DNA of 5,341 bases from contig JBBKWQ010000294.1 of the NCBI GenBank assembly GCA_037969115.1, positions 1-5,341 on the forward strand. Reading direction: 5' to 3'. The stretch's first letter is position 1. Every line of letters starts with the position of its first letter. Source of the stretch: JBBKWQ01 sp037969115 (GTDB taxonomy: Bacteria > Actinomycetota > Acidimicrobiia > Acidimicrobiales > Ilumatobacteraceae). The translations under genes and the position numbers were made by a program. The notes below the pieces were generated by a model. It did no database searches, was not told the origin of the DNA, and was given only the letters and a program-made list of their open reading frames with translations. Positions 5,339 through 5,341 of this stretch are shown piece after piece.

Positions 5339-5341
5339 ACT
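5290..5341 (+). CDS. trpG: Anthranilate synthase component II (glutamine amidotransferase), first 17 codons only
   Basis: The frame from ATG 5290 begins MLLLIDNYDSFTFNLVH and runs off the window. The IDNYDSFTxNLV start is the near-invariant N-terminus of class I glutamine amidotransferases TrpG and PabA. These release ammonia from glutamine for anthranilate (tryptophan) or aminodeoxychorismate (folate) synthesis. The catalytic Cys and His lie beyond the edge. TrpG is favoured over PabA because the divergent neighbour looks like the YibQ-type gene that accompanies trp genes in Rhodobacteraceae; the two cannot be separated on 17 residues alone. Confidence 0.82.
   Translation, partial: MLLLIDNYDSFTFNLVH

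Overview
The window looks like a join of two unrelated bacterial genomes. Positions 1 to about 4284 are GC-rich (hand counts: 44 of 60 bases at 2521-2580, 40 of 60 at 3841-3900). The coding style is actinobacterial: GTG/ATG starts, overlapping stop/start codons and a probable leaderless promoter. I infer a marine Acidimicrobiia-like (Ilumatobacter-type) actinobacterium, but the class is a guess. Positions from about 4315 to the end have a lower GC content (33 of 60 at 4501-4560, 30 of 60 at 5101-5160). Their gene content resembles the yibQ-trpG neighbourhood of Rhodobacteraceae.

Left part, minus strand, read right to left: a TfoX_N-domain protein (3443-3087), an aminoglycoside-phosphotransferase-fold kinase (3087-1993), OleA (1993-974) and OleB, probably the front of an OleBC fusion (977 to the left edge). 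Each gene overlaps the next at TGATG, TGATG and GTGA, so this is a tightly coupled operon. OleA condenses two fatty acyl-CoAs head to head. OleC and OleB make and then decarboxylate a beta-lactone, giving long-chain olefins (or a retained beta-lactone product). Catalytic residues of OleA and OleB are intact. OleC, if fused, and OleD would lie beyond the left edge.

The 181-bp divergent region 3444-3624 holds a tandem 12-bp repeat and a leaderless-type promoter. The promoter drives a secreted coiled-coil protein on the plus strand from 3625. That protein loses its C-terminus in an alanine-coding tract (4285-4314).

Right part: a membrane-anchored YibQ-like divergent polysaccharide deacetylase on the minus strand starts at 5162 and loses its catalytic domain in the same tract, coming from the other side. 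Beyond a 127-bp divergent spacer, the first 17 codons of trpG (anthranilate synthase glutamine amidotransferase) run off the right edge. Two genes on opposite strands, both cut at one palindromic poly-alanine tract where composition changes, are best explained by a chimeric assembly or amplification join. They should not be read as a new gene fusion.

I see no tRNA, rRNA, CRISPR array, insertion sequence or defence system. The most interesting genuine biology is the coupling of a TfoX_N protein and a small-molecule-kinase-like protein to an ole hydrocarbon/beta-lactone cluster.
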